Part shown: piece after piece, positions 47,917 to 55,798 of the stretch
How the letters are laid out: each line of letters begins with the position of its first letter
Position numbering within the stretch: position 1 is the first letter of the stretch
NCBI GenBank assembly: GCA_017307375.1
Contig: JAFKFH010000012.1
Coordinates: 1 to 64,000, forward strand
Source: Alphaproteobacteria bacterium
GTDB lineage: Bacteria > Pseudomonadota > Alphaproteobacteria > Ferrovibrionales > Ferrovibrionaceae
Length of the DNA: 64,000 bases
Direction of reading: 5' to 3'
Notes under the pieces: model-generated
What the model saw: the letters and a program-made list of their open reading frames with translations, nothing else
Told to the model about the DNA's origin: nothing
The model's database searches: none
Program-made: the position numbers and the translations under genes

Positions 47917-47937
47917 CTGTCATTCATCGAATGATAG
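47917..47937. promoter_or_regulatory. Candidate operator of the phosphonate LysR regulator
   Basis: CTGTCATTC (47917-47925) and GAATGATAG (47929-47937) are inverted copies with one mismatch in 9, separated by ATC, inside the 109-base gap between divergent phnW and the LysR gene. It lies 61 bases before the phnW start. A single CTGTCAT also matches half a Pho box, but the second half is not present at the required spacing. Confidence 0.58.
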
Positions 47938-47965
47938 TTACTGATGTTACGGATAGTATTTTTGA

Positions 47966-48838
47966 ATGCTATACAATGAACTCCGTGCCTTTCATGCCGT
48001 CGCCAGCCTGGGCAGCTTCACCGCCGCGGCGGATGCGCTTGCCGTCACCCAGCCGACCATGTCGAATCAGGTCAAGGCGCTGGAGGAACGCTACGGCGTC
48101 GTGTTGCTGGAGCGGCGCTGGCGCAAGGTCGAGCCGACCGACCTCGGCAGGCAGTTGCTGGACCTCTGCCGTCGCATCCTCGCTTTGCAGGACGAGGCCG
48201 AGGAGTTGCTGTCGAGCCATGCCAGGCTGCAGCGTGGCCGCCTTCGCCTCGGCTCGGACAGCCCGATCACCACGGTGCCGATGATGGCGCGCTACAACGG
48301 GCAGTATCCGGGCATCCGCCTCTCGCTGTCGGTCGGTAACCTGGAAACCTTGATCGACGCGCTTTATGCCTTCGATATTGATCTGGCCGTCGTCGCCAAC
48401 ATCGAGCCTGACCGGCGCCTGAAGACCATGGCGATCCGCCGCGACCCCGTCACCTTTTTCGTCGGCGCCGCCCATCCCTGGGCCGGCCAGGGCCCGCGGC
48501 CGGTCGCCGCCCTGGCGGAGGAGACGCTGGTTCTGCGCGAGCCCGGCTCGATGAGCCGGCAGGCCATCGAGCGGGCGATGGCCGCGCGCGGCATCACCCC
48601 GCGATCGGTGATCGAGGTGACGAGCCGGGAAGCGTCGCGCGAGGTCGCGGCATTGGGCCTGGGCGTCGGCGTGATGTCTGCCGCCGATTTCGTGCCGGAG
48701 CCGCGGCTGGTCCGGGTGCCGATCGCCGACGCGTCGCCCGATATCGAGCTGACCGAATATCTGGTCTGCCTCGCCGACCGCGCCGAGCGGCGCCTGATCC
48801 GTTCGTTCCTCGATATGATGCGGAGCCCCCAGCGATGA
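47966..48838 (+). CDS. phnR: LysR family regulator of phosphonate catabolism
   Basis: 290 residues. The N-terminal winged HTH is LRAFHAVASLGSFTAAADALAVTQPTMSNQVKALEERYGVVLLERRWRKVEPT. The effector domain is at about 90-290 (LRLGSDSPITTVPMMARYNGQYPGIRLSLSVGN). LysR regulators divergent from phnW respond to AEP itself in other bacteria, allowing use of phosphonate even when phosphate is plentiful. The name is by position. Its stop overlaps the FAD amine oxidase start (ATGA). Confidence 0.85.
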   Translation: MLYNELRAFHAVASLGSFTAAADALAVTQPTMSNQVKALEERYGVVLLERRWRKVEPTDLGRQLLDLCRRILALQDEAEELLSSHARLQRGRLRLGSDSPITTVPMMARYNGQYPGIRLSLSVGNLETLIDALYAFDIDLAVVANIEPDRRLKTMAIRRDPVTFFVGAAHPWAGQGPRPVAALAEETLVLREPGSMSRQAIERAMAARGITPRSVIEVTSREASREVAALGLGVGVMSAADFVPEPRLVRVPIADASPDIELTEYLVCLADRAERRLIRSFLDMMRSPQR

Positions 48839-50067
48839 CCGAGAAGACCGCCGTGGTGATCGGCGCCGGGGCCGCCGGCCTGGGAGCCGCGCGCCACCTG
48901 CACGAGGCCGGCGTGCCGACCCGGGTGATCGAGGCACGCTCGCGGCCGGGTGGCCGCGCGTGGACGGCAACGCTGAACGGCATGGCAATCGACCTCGGCT
49001 GCGCCTGGCTGCATTCGGCCGACCGGAATCCGCTGGTCGCGGTGGCGGAGAAGCAGGGGCTGGACATCGTGCGACACCGTCCGCCGTGGGGCGCTCAGAC
49101 CGGCGACCGCGGTTTCAGCGCCGCCGACCAGGTCGCCTACCACCGGGCCTTCGATGCCTGGGAAGCGCGCATGGCCGCCGCGGCCGGTCGAGGCCCCGAC
49201 CGCAGCGGCGATCAATTGCTGGAGCCCGGCAACCGCTGGAACCGGCTGATCGACGCGGTGTCGACCTATATCAACGGCGTCGAACTTGCAGGGCTGTCGG
49301 TCGACGACTACGGCAATTATGCCGATAGCGGGGTGAACTGGCGGGTGCGCGAAGGCTATGGCCGCGCCATTGCCGGCCTCGGCGCCGGGCTTGACCTCAC
49401 GCTCGACTGCGCGGTGACGATGATCGACCACGGCGGACGCCGAATTCGGCTGGAAACGGCAAAGGGCACCATCGAGACCGACGCGGTCGTCGTGACGGTG
49501 CCGACGACGATGCTGGTCGATGGCGGCCTGCGCTTCGTGCCCGAGCTGCCGCAAAAGCGCGAGGCGGCGGCCGGTCTGCCTCTCGGATTGGCCGACAAGG
49601 TCCTGCTGGCGCTCGAACACCCGGACGATCTGCCGGTCGACGGCCATCTGTTCGGCGCCGTCGATCGCGTCGGCACCGGCAGCTACCATCTGCGACCGCT
49701 GGGGCGGCCGGTCATCGAGGGGTATTTCGGCGGCGCGCTGGCCGCCGAGCTGGAAGCCGGCGGCCCCGACGCCTTCGCCGGCTTCGCGATCGGCGAACTG
49801 GCCGCCCTGCTCGGGTCCGACATCCGCCGGCGCCTCACGCTGCTGGCGGCAACGGCATGGCGCGGCGACCCGTTCGCCAGGGGCAGCTATTCCTACGCCC
49901 GGGTCGGCCAGGTACCCGCACGTCCGGTCCTGGCCGCGCCGGTCGATCAGCGCCTGTTCTTCGCCGGCGAGGCCTGCTCGGTCCACGATTTTTCGACGGC
50001 GCATGGCGCCTACAAGACCGGGATAGCCGCGGCGGACGCGGCAATCGCCGCGCTGGCCGGCGGCTGA
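48835..50067 (+). CDS. FAD-dependent amine oxidase
   Basis: 410 residues. FAD motif VVIGAGAAGLGAARHLHEAG (about 7-26), then EARSRPGGRAWTATL with the GG doublet. The C-terminal FAD motif is RLFFAGEACSVHDFSTAHGAYKTG. It is a flavin monoamine/polyamine-oxidase relative without signal peptide. Because it overlaps the LysR gene and faces the phn operon, it might deaminate or dealkylate an amino-phosphonate. This is inference; it does not belong to the glycine-oxidase-like family known for N-methyl-AEP. Confidence 0.85.
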   Translation: MTEKTAVVIGAGAAGLGAARHLHEAGVPTRVIEARSRPGGRAWTATLNGMAIDLGCAWLHSADRNPLVAVAEKQGLDIVRHRPPWGAQTGDRGFSAADQVAYHRAFDAWEARMAAAAGRGPDRSGDQLLEPGNRWNRLIDAVSTYINGVELAGLSVDDYGNYADSGVNWRVREGYGRAIAGLGAGLDLTLDCAVTMIDHGGRRIRLETAKGTIETDAVVVTVPTTMLVDGGLRFVPELPQKREAAAGLPLGLADKVLLALEHPDDLPVDGHLFGAVDRVGTGSYHLRPLGRPVIEGYFGGALAAELEAGGPDAFAGFAIGELAALLGSDIRRRLTLLAATAWRGDPFARGSYSYARVGQVPARPVLAAPVDQRLFFAGEACSVHDFSTAHGAYKTGIAAADAAIAALAGG

Positions 50068-50072
50068 TCGGG

Positions 50073-50474
50073 CTACTGCGGCGGCGGATTGTTCGGCGCG
50101 GCAGCCAGCAGGCCATTGCGCTCGCGGCAGGTGGCCGCGACCGTATCGCCGCGCGGTCCGGTGAATGTGACCGCGGTCCCCGCCGCCTTGCCGGCGCAGG
50201 CCGCAATCGCCTCCGGCGGCGGCGGGCGGTCAGGCCCGGGCGGAGGGCCGCCCGCCCCGGCCGGCGGCGGCCGCTCGGGGCGGGCCGCTACCACGCCACC
50301 GATCGTCTCGCAGGTACCGGCAACCGCCTCGCCACGCGGGCCGGTAAAGGTGACGGCCGTGCCGATCGCCTTGCCCGCGCAGGCGGCGACCGCCTCGGCC
50401 GGGGGCGGCTGCTGCGCCAGAACCGGCAGCACCGGCAGAGCGAAGACGCTGGCGACGATCAGCACGCGACGCAT
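50073..50474 (-). CDS. Small exported protein with a duplicated Cys-containing module
   Basis: 133 residues. Sec signal MRRVLIVASVFALPVLPVLAQ. Two copies of one module follow, residues 27-55 and 88-116, each of the form EA-(V/I)-AACAGKA-x-GTAVTFTGPRG-x-x-VA-x-TC, joined by Pro/Gly-rich linkers. Each copy carries two Cys (32/55 and 93/116) that could pair as a disulfide. Similar short Cys-bracketed units occur in exported proteins of other proteobacteria; function is unknown. It ends 5 bases from the amine oxidase stop, convergent. Confidence 0.72.
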   Translation of the reverse strand: MRRVLIVASVFALPVLPVLAQQPPPAEAVAACAGKAIGTAVTFTGPRGEAVAGTCETIGGVVAARPERPPPAGAGGPPPGPDRPPPPEAIAACAGKAAGTAVTFTGPRGDTVAATCRERNGLLAAAPNNPPPQ

Positions 50475-50525
50475 GGCGAGCCACCCTTTCGGCCGGTTAT
50501 CCCTGCATCCAGTTGTACACTGCCC

Positions 50526-51371
50526 TCAGCGGAAAACCACCGTCGAGTGGCCGTTGACGATCACCCGGCGCTCGACATGCCACTTTACGGCGCGCGACAG
50601 CACCAGGCATTCGACGTCGCGGCCGACCGAGACGAAGTCGTCCGGCGTCATCGCGTGATCGACCCGCGCCACGTCCTGCTCGATGATCGGCCCTTCGTCG
50701 AGATCGGCGGTGACGAAATGCGCCGTCGCACCGATCAGCTTGACGCCGCGCTCATGGGCGCGGCGATAGGGATTGGCGCCCTTGAAGGACGGCAGGAACG
50801 AATGATGGATATTGATCGCCCGGCCGGACAGGTCGCGGCAAAGCTCGGTCGACAGCACTTGCATGTAGCGCGCCAGGACCACGAGGTCGGCGCCGGTATC
50901 GGCCAGCACCTCGCGCAGCCGCCCCTCCGCCCCGGCCTTGTTGGCCGAGGTCACGGGAATGTGGTGGAACGGGATGTCGTGGCTGGCGGCCAGTTGGTAG
51001 AAGTCGCGATGGTTCGACACGATCGCCGGGATTTCCGCCCTGAGCGCACCGATGCGATAGCGGTAAAGCAGGTCGTTCAGGCAGTGGCCGAACTTGGAGA
51101 CCATGATCACGACCTTGGGCTTGACCGCCTCGTCGTAGAGCTGCCAGTCCATGCCGAAATCGGCGGCGATGGGCGAGAATTCCTCGGTCAGGCCATTGCG
51201 GCTGTCTTCCGCCCGTCCCCGAAAGGCCACCCGCATGAAGAAGCGGCCGGTCAGCTCATCGTCGAACTGCGCCGAATTGGTGATGTCGCAGCCACGTTCG
51301 AACAGAAATCCCGAAACCTTGGCGACGATACCGATGCGGTTGGGGCAGGACAGGGTCAGGATGAAGGGCAT
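50526..51371 (-). CDS. purU: Formyltetrahydrofolate deformylase
   Basis: 281 residues. ACT domain at 1-80 (LTLSCPNRIGIVAKVSGFLFERGCDITNSAQFDD), then the formyl-transferase fold with VLARYMQVLS, INIHHSFLPSFKGANPYRRAHERGVKLIGATAHFVTADLDEGPII, the family's catalytic Asn-His-Asp set. Hydrolyses 10-formyl-THF to formate and THF. GGGAG lies seven bases before the ATG. Confidence 0.96.
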   Translation of the reverse strand: MPFILTLSCPNRIGIVAKVSGFLFERGCDITNSAQFDDELTGRFFMRVAFRGRAEDSRNGLTEEFSPIAADFGMDWQLYDEAVKPKVVIMVSKFGHCLNDLLYRYRIGALRAEIPAIVSNHRDFYQLAASHDIPFHHIPVTSANKAGAEGRLREVLADTGADLVVLARYMQVLSTELCRDLSGRAINIHHSFLPSFKGANPYRRAHERGVKLIGATAHFVTADLDEGPIIEQDVARVDHAMTPDDFVSVGRDVECLVLSRAVKWHVERRVIVNGHSTVVFR

Positions 51372-51466
51372 ATGGCTACTCCCGGGTAGAAGGCGGCTTG
51401 CCGCGGGCCCAGTGCACCGCTAGCTTGCGCCAGCGATTAAACGGCAGCGTCAAGGGAATCAAGCGG

Positions 51467-52393
51467 ATGCGTATCGCCATGGTCGGCGCCGGCGGGGTCG
51501 GCGGCTATTTCGGGGGCCTTCTGGCGGCAGCCGGGGCCGATGTCACCTTCGTCGCCCGGGGTGCCCATCTCGCAGCGCTCCGCCGGGACGGACTGTCGAT
51601 CGAGAGCCCGGTGCGCCCGATCGCCGGCCTTGAGGTCCAGGCGACCGACGATCCGTCGACGGTGGGCATCGTCGACCAGGTCGTGATCGCGGTGAAACTG
51701 TGGGACCTGGAAGCCGCGGCCGAGGCCGCCCGGCCGATGATCGGTCCGGACACCGCGATCGTCTCGTTCCAGAACGGCGTCGATGCTGCCGACCGGCTGG
51801 CGGCGATCTACGGCGCCGGCCCGGTGCTGGGCGGGGTCTGCCATATCGGTGCCTCGATCGGGCGCCCGGGCGTCATCGCCCATGTCGGCAAGATGGCCAA
51901 GCTTACAGTCGGCGAACTGGATGGCCGGCCCAGCGTCCGGCTGCAGCGCTTCGCCGATGCCTGCACGGCCGCCGGCATCGAATTCCACGCGTCCGGCAAC
52001 GTCCACCGCGCGATCTGGGAGAAGTTCGTCTTCCTTTCCGCCTTTTCCGGCATTACCGCGCTGGCCCGCAGCCCGATCGGCCCGCTACGCGCAGTGCCGG
52101 GTGCCCGTGCCGCCCTTTATGCGGCGATGGCCGAGGGGGTCGCGGTTGCCCGGGCGCATGGCGGCGACCTGCCGCCCGACCACGCCGACAAGGTCATCAC
52201 CTTCATCGACGGGCTGGCCCCGGCGATGAAGTCGTCGATGCTGCACGACCTGGAGCGCGGAGCCCGGCTGGAACTGCCCTGGCTGTCCGGCGCCGTGGTC
52301 CGGCTGGGCGCGGAAAAGGGCGTGCCGACGCCCACGCACAGCTTGGTCTCGGCGCTGCTGACGCCTTACGCCGACGGGCCGCTAACCGCCTAG
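51467..52393 (+). CDS. panE: 2-dehydropantoate 2-reductase family protein
   Basis: 308 residues from MRIAMVGAGGVGGYFGGLLAAAGADV; an upstream reading adds 23 weak codons and is rejected. The NADPH-binding GAGGVGGYFGG, the Lys region VVIAVKLWDLE, and the C-terminal WEKFVFLSAFSGITALARSPIG with KSSMLHDLERGARLELPWLSG match the ApbA/PanE family. It may make pantoate for coenzyme A or act on another 2-oxoacid. Convergent with the anion permease (4 nt overlap). Confidence 0.86.
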   Translation: MRIAMVGAGGVGGYFGGLLAAAGADVTFVARGAHLAALRRDGLSIESPVRPIAGLEVQATDDPSTVGIVDQVVIAVKLWDLEAAAEAARPMIGPDTAIVSFQNGVDAADRLAAIYGAGPVLGGVCHIGASIGRPGVIAHVGKMAKLTVGELDGRPSVRLQRFADACTAAGIEFHASGNVHRAIWEKFVFLSAFSGITALARSPIGPLRAVPGARAALYAAMAEGVAVARAHGGDLPPDHADKVITFIDGLAPAMKSSMLHDLERGARLELPWLSGAVVRLGAEKGVPTPTHSLVSALLTPYADGPLTA

Positions 52394-53610
52394 AGCCACC
52401 AGACGCCGAACAGGATGGTGAGGATGGTCAGCGGCGCGCCGACGATGAAGTACGGCATGAAGCGGACCGCTACCCCGTAGGCTTTCGCCCGTTCGGCGAC
52501 GATCAGGTTGGCGACCGACCCCAGCAGGGTGAAGTTGCCGGCCAGGGTCGAGGCCATGGCGACCACCGTCCAGGCCCGCTGTGGATCGGCGGTGGCGGCG
52601 ACAAAAGGCTTCAGCACCAGGACCGCCGGCACGTTCGAGACAACGTTCGACAGAATGGCAGTCACCAGGCTCAGCATGCCCGGCCGGTCGAGCTGCAACC
52701 CGCCGACCTGACGGACGAGATCGGGCGTGACCAGCATCTTTTCCAGCCCGGCTACGGTGATGAACAGGCCGCAGAACATGACCAGCAGGGGCCAGTCGAC
52801 ATCGCGATAGACCTTGCCCGGCTTGACCCGGCGGGTGACGAGTAGCAGCGCGCCACCGCAGATCGCCACCTTGGCGATCGGCACGCCGGCGAAGAACAGC
52901 GCGACCATCGCGGCCAGCACCACCAGCGTCTTGGTCACCAGCGGCCCGTGATAACGCACCGGCGCCGCCTCCAGCACCAGACGCCCGCCGCCGAAGAATT
53001 CGCGCCGGTAGACGACGGCAATCAGCACCGCCGTCATGACCGCGCCGGCCAGGGCGACCGGCGCCAGCGCGGCGGCAAACCCGCCGTAGGACAGCCCGGA
53101 GACCGTGCCGATGATCATGTTCTGCGGATTGCCGGTGATGGTCGCGACGCTGCCGACATTCGAAGCCATCGCGACCGCCAGCAGATAGGGCATCGGATCG
53201 CGGCGCAGGCGCAGCGCCAGGTCGGCGACGAACGGCGTCATCACCAGGCAGATGGTGTCGTTGACCAGGAACGCCGACAGCGTCGCCGACAACAGCACGA
53301 TGCCCGCCAGCAGTGTCAGCGGTCGCGCGGCACGGGCTGCGACCCATGACTGCGCCAGGCCGAAGAAGCCAGACAGCCGCAGATTGGCCACCACGATCAT
53401 CATGCCCAGCAGCAGCACGATCGTGTCCACGTCGACCGCCTTGTAGGCCTCTTCCGGCGTCAGCACGCCGACCGCGACCATCAGCGCACCACCGAGCAGG
53501 GCGGCTCCGGCCCGATCGAGATGCAGCCCCGGGACCTTGCCGATCGCGACCACGACATAGGTGGCGACGAAGATGAGGATGGCGGCGACTGTAAGGATAT
53601 CTGGCGTCAT
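52390..53610 (-). CDS. Anion/citrate-type permease (ArsB-NhaD / DASS superfamily)
   Basis: 406 residues with about 11 membrane helices. Characteristic parts: LTLLAGIVLLSATLSAFLVNDTICLVMTPFVADLAL and ASNVGSVATITGNPQNMIIGTVSGL in the first half, and LSNVVSNVPAVLVLKP with STLAGNFTLLGSVANLIVAE in the second. The paired NDT/SNVGS-type and SNVPA/GNFTLLGS-type hairpins are the inverted-repeat substrate motifs of ion transporter superfamily proteins. Substrate unknown. Single gene. Confidence 0.85.
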   Translation of the reverse strand: MTPDILTVAAILIFVATYVVVAIGKVPGLHLDRAGAALLGGALMVAVGVLTPEEAYKAVDVDTIVLLLGMMIVVANLRLSGFFGLAQSWVAARAARPLTLLAGIVLLSATLSAFLVNDTICLVMTPFVADLALRLRRDPMPYLLAVAMASNVGSVATITGNPQNMIIGTVSGLSYGGFAAALAPVALAGAVMTAVLIAVVYRREFFGGGRLVLEAAPVRYHGPLVTKTLVVLAAMVALFFAGVPIAKVAICGGALLLVTRRVKPGKVYRDVDWPLLVMFCGLFITVAGLEKMLVTPDLVRQVGGLQLDRPGMLSLVTAILSNVVSNVPAVLVLKPFVAATADPQRAWTVVAMASTLAGNFTLLGSVANLIVAERAKAYGVAVRFMPYFIVGAPLTILTILFGVWWL

Positions 53611-53657
53611 GGCCCGGGCACTCTAGCCGCCTCGCCGCGCAGCCGCCAGAACCACGC

Positions 53658-53673
53658 TGGCGCGGATATTGCA
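53658..53673 (+). promoter_or_regulatory. Sigma-54 promoter of nasT
   Basis: TGGCGCG (53658-53664), four bases, TTGCA (53669-53673), with GG and GC exactly 10 bases apart; one mismatch from TGGCACG-N4-TTGCA. The predicted start would be near 53684, only 8 bases before ATG 53692. A downstream ATG at 53704 would give a more usual leader. Confidence 0.68.
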
Positions 53674-53691
53674 TCGTAGCATGCCCGGATT

Positions 53692-54321
53692 ATGAGCAGA
53701 TCGATGCCGCCTGAGCAAAAGCGTCCCCCGCAGCCCCCCAAGGCCCTGCGCGTCCTGGTGGTCGACGACGAGGCCGAACGCGTCGCCGTGCTGCGCGACG
53801 GCCTGGCCGAAGCCGGCGCTGTCCTCGCCGGTGTCGCCCGGCCCGACGAAGACCTGACCGAGCGGATCGCGGAGTTGCGGCCCGACATGGTGGTCCTGGA
53901 CCTGAACGCGCCCAGCCGCGACATGCTGGAGGACGTGGCCGCGATCAACCGCGACCGGCCGTTGCCCATCGTCGTCTTCACCGGCGCCGAAGGGGCTGGC
54001 CTGATCACCGAGGCGATTGCTGCGGGCGTGTCGGCCTATGTCGTGGACGGGCTGGAACGCCATCGCGTCAAACCGGTCATCGAGGTCGCAATCGCGCGCT
54101 TCCGCGCCTTCGACAAGCTGCGCCGCGAGCTCGACACCGCGAAGGCGGCGTTGAGCGATCGCAAAGTCATCGAGCGTGCCAAGGGCATCCTGATGGAGCA
54201 GCGCGCGCTCAGCGAGGAAGACGCCTACAAAGCCCTGCGCAAGCTGGCCATGGACCAGAACAAGCGGCTGGTCGACGTGGCGGAAGGACTGATTACCTAC
54301 GCCTCGCTGCTCAAGGGCTGA
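53692..54321 (+). CDS. nasT: Nitrate-responsive antiterminator NasT (receiver plus ANTAR)
   Basis: 209 residues (205 if it starts at ATG 53704). Receiver-like domain about 18-135 with Asp25/Asp26 and Asp70 (VVLDLNAPS). Helical linker, then ANTAR domain (about 145-205): LSDRKVIERAKGILMEQRALSEEDAYKALRKLAMDQNKRLVDVAEGLI. NasT binds paired hexaloop hairpins in leader RNA and stops terminator formation; NasS holds it inactive without nitrate. The expected RNA target lies directly downstream. Confidence 0.93.
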   Translation: MSRSMPPEQKRPPQPPKALRVLVVDDEAERVAVLRDGLAEAGAVLAGVARPDEDLTERIAELRPDMVVLDLNAPSRDMLEDVAAINRDRPLPIVVFTGAEGAGLITEAIAAGVSAYVVDGLERHRVKPVIEVAIARFRAFDKLRRELDTAKAALSDRKVIERAKGILMEQRALSEEDAYKALRKLAMDQNKRLVDVAEGLITYASLLKG

Positions 54322-54436
54322 GCAAATTTGCCGCATGCCCGTCTTTTGACCACCGCTTGGCGGCAGATGCCGACCGGTTGGGCAAAGAAGCGCAACTGAC
54401 CGCGCCGCGCCAACTGAATTTCGGCCGATCCGCTTC

Positions 54437-54452
54437 TGGCACGTCTTCTGCA
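54437..54452 (+). promoter_or_regulatory. Sigma-54 promoter of the nasS-nrt operon
   Basis: TGGCACG (54437-54443), TCTT, CTGCA (54448-54452): GG and GC are 10 bases apart and only one base differs from the consensus. Predicted start near 54463, leaving a leader of about 208 bases that contains both ANTAR hairpins and the terminator. NtrC control is likely, but I could not identify a convincing NtrC site upstream. Confidence 0.78.
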
Positions 54453-54501
54453 TTGCATCATGGGCAGCCGGTCAGGGCGTTTCCTCCCCCGACCGGCGGG
54501 C

Positions 54502-54567
54502 CGAACCAAAGGCGGTTCGACGGCGCGATTGCGAGCAACTTTAGGCGGGTCCGGCCAATGATGGCCG
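54502..54567 (+). promoter_or_regulatory. ANTAR/NasT antiterminator element: two hexaloop hairpins
   Basis: Hairpin 1: CGAACC (54502-54507), loop AAAGGC, GGTTCG (54514-54519). Hairpin 2: CGGCC (54552-54556), loop AATGAT, GGCCG (54563-54567). Both stems are perfect and both six-base loops have A at position 1 and G at position 4, the recognition rule of ANTAR proteins. They are 32 bases apart and 15 bases upstream of the terminator. Confidence 0.87.
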
Positions 54568-54582
54568 CCGATCCGCGGGACA

Positions 54583-54643
54583 AGGGCGTCCAGAGGTCGA
54601 TTGTCGGGATCCGACGATCGTATTTCTGGCGCCCTCTTTTTTT
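54583..54643 (+). terminator. Leader terminator controlling nasS-nrt
   Basis: An 11-bp outer stem pairs 54583-54594 (AGGGCGTCCAGA, one bulged T) with 54625-54635 (TCTGGCGCCCT). Inside it a 10-bp stem pairs CGATTGTCGG (54598-54607) with CCGACGATCG (54611-54620). The transcript then runs into seven T (54637-54643). It ends 27 bases before nasS, with no gene end before it, so it acts as an attenuator. Confidence 0.9.
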
Positions 54644-54670
54644 GGCTTTTCGGCAGGCGAGGCAAGACGG

Positions 54671-55798
54671 ATGGGTGGATCGGAGACGCTGAAACTGGGT
54701 TTCGTGCCGCTGGTCGATGCGGCACCGCTGGTCGTCGCCGAACAGCGGGGTTTCTTCGCCCGCCACGGCCTCGACGTCGTGCTGTCGCGCGAGCCGTCCT
54801 GGGCGACCGTGCGCGACAAGGTGTCGGTCGGCGTGCTCGACGGTGCCCATATGCTGGCGGCGATGCCGCTGGCCTCGGCGCTGGGCCTGACCGCATTCCC
54901 TGCGCCGCTGGTCTCGGGCGTGGTGCTGAACCGGGGCGGCAACAACATCACGGTTTCGGCCGAGCTGGGCCGGCAGATGCAGGAAGCCTCGCCCGGCCCG
55001 CGCGATGCGCTCAATTCGGGCCAGGGTCTGGCCCGTGTCATCGCCCGCCGTCGTCTGGCCGGCGCCCCGCCGCTGACTTTCGGTGTCACCTTTCCCTGGT
55101 CCTCGCACAACTATCTGCTGCGTGCCTGGCTGGTCGCTTCGGGGATCGACCCCGAACGCGACGTGCGCATCGCCGTGGTACCGCCGCCGCTGATGGTCGC
55201 CAAGCTCGCCGCCCGCCATCTCGACGGCTATTGCGTCGGCGAACCCTGGTGCCAGCGTGCTGCCGATCTTGGAATCGGCGCCGTGGTCGCCGCGACGGTC
55301 GAAATCCGCCCCGGCCATTTCGAGAAGGTCCTGGCCGTGCGCAAGGCCTGGGCGGACGAGCGGCCGGAAGTCCATCACGCCCTGATCGCCGCCGTCATCG
55401 AGGCGCAGGACTGGATCGACGATCCGGCCAACCGGGCCGAAGTCGCACGGCTGATGGTTGCCCATGCCTTTGTCGACGCGCCGGCCGAACTGGTCGAACG
55501 CGCGCTGGCCGGCCGCATCCTGACCACCGGCGACGGTGACGAGCGCGACGTCGTCGACTTCATCACCTTCGGCCGCAAGGCCTCGGGCCTGCCCCGCGTC
55601 ACCAATTCGGAATGGACGCTGGCTCAGATGCAGCGTTGGGGCCAGGCGTCACTCGATATCGACGTGCCGGCGATCATTGCCGCCACCTACCTGCCGCAGG
55701 CCTACGAGGCCGCGGCGCAATTGTTCGAGCGGCCGCCCAGTGCGGCCCCCGTTCCGACACAAGAAACCAGCGAGCAAGGAGCCTTCCGCCATGGCTAA
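54671..55798 (+). CDS. nasS: Cytoplasmic nitrate sensor NasS (NrtA-like)
   Basis: 375 residues. Starts directly with the binding-protein fold (MGGSETLKLGFVPLVDAAPLVVAEQRGFFARHGLDV), with no signal peptide, unlike the next gene. Other family parts: TFGVTFPWSSHNYLLRAWLVASGIDPERDVRIAVVPPPLMVAKLAARHLDGYCVGEPWCQRAADLG. NasS proteins are cytoplasmic NrtA relatives that bind nitrate and release NasT. Lying behind the leader, it would itself be induced by antitermination. An alternative is an accessory CmpA/NrtA binding protein. Confidence 0.83.
   Translation: MGGSETLKLGFVPLVDAAPLVVAEQRGFFARHGLDVVLSREPSWATVRDKVSVGVLDGAHMLAAMPLASALGLTAFPAPLVSGVVLNRGGNNITVSAELGRQMQEASPGPRDALNSGQGLARVIARRRLAGAPPLTFGVTFPWSSHNYLLRAWLVASGIDPERDVRIAVVPPPLMVAKLAARHLDGYCVGEPWCQRAADLGIGAVVAATVEIRPGHFEKVLAVRKAWADERPEVHHALIAAVIEAQDWIDDPANRAEVARLMVAHAFVDAPAELVERALAGRILTTGDGDERDVVDFITFGRKASGLPRVTNSEWTLAQMQRWGQASLDIDVPAIIAATYLPQAYEAAAQLFERPPSAAPVPTQETSEQGAFRHG

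Noticed and set aside
47917-47940. Pho box before phnW
   Set aside because: One CTGTCAT is present, but the second copy at the required 11-base period is missing.
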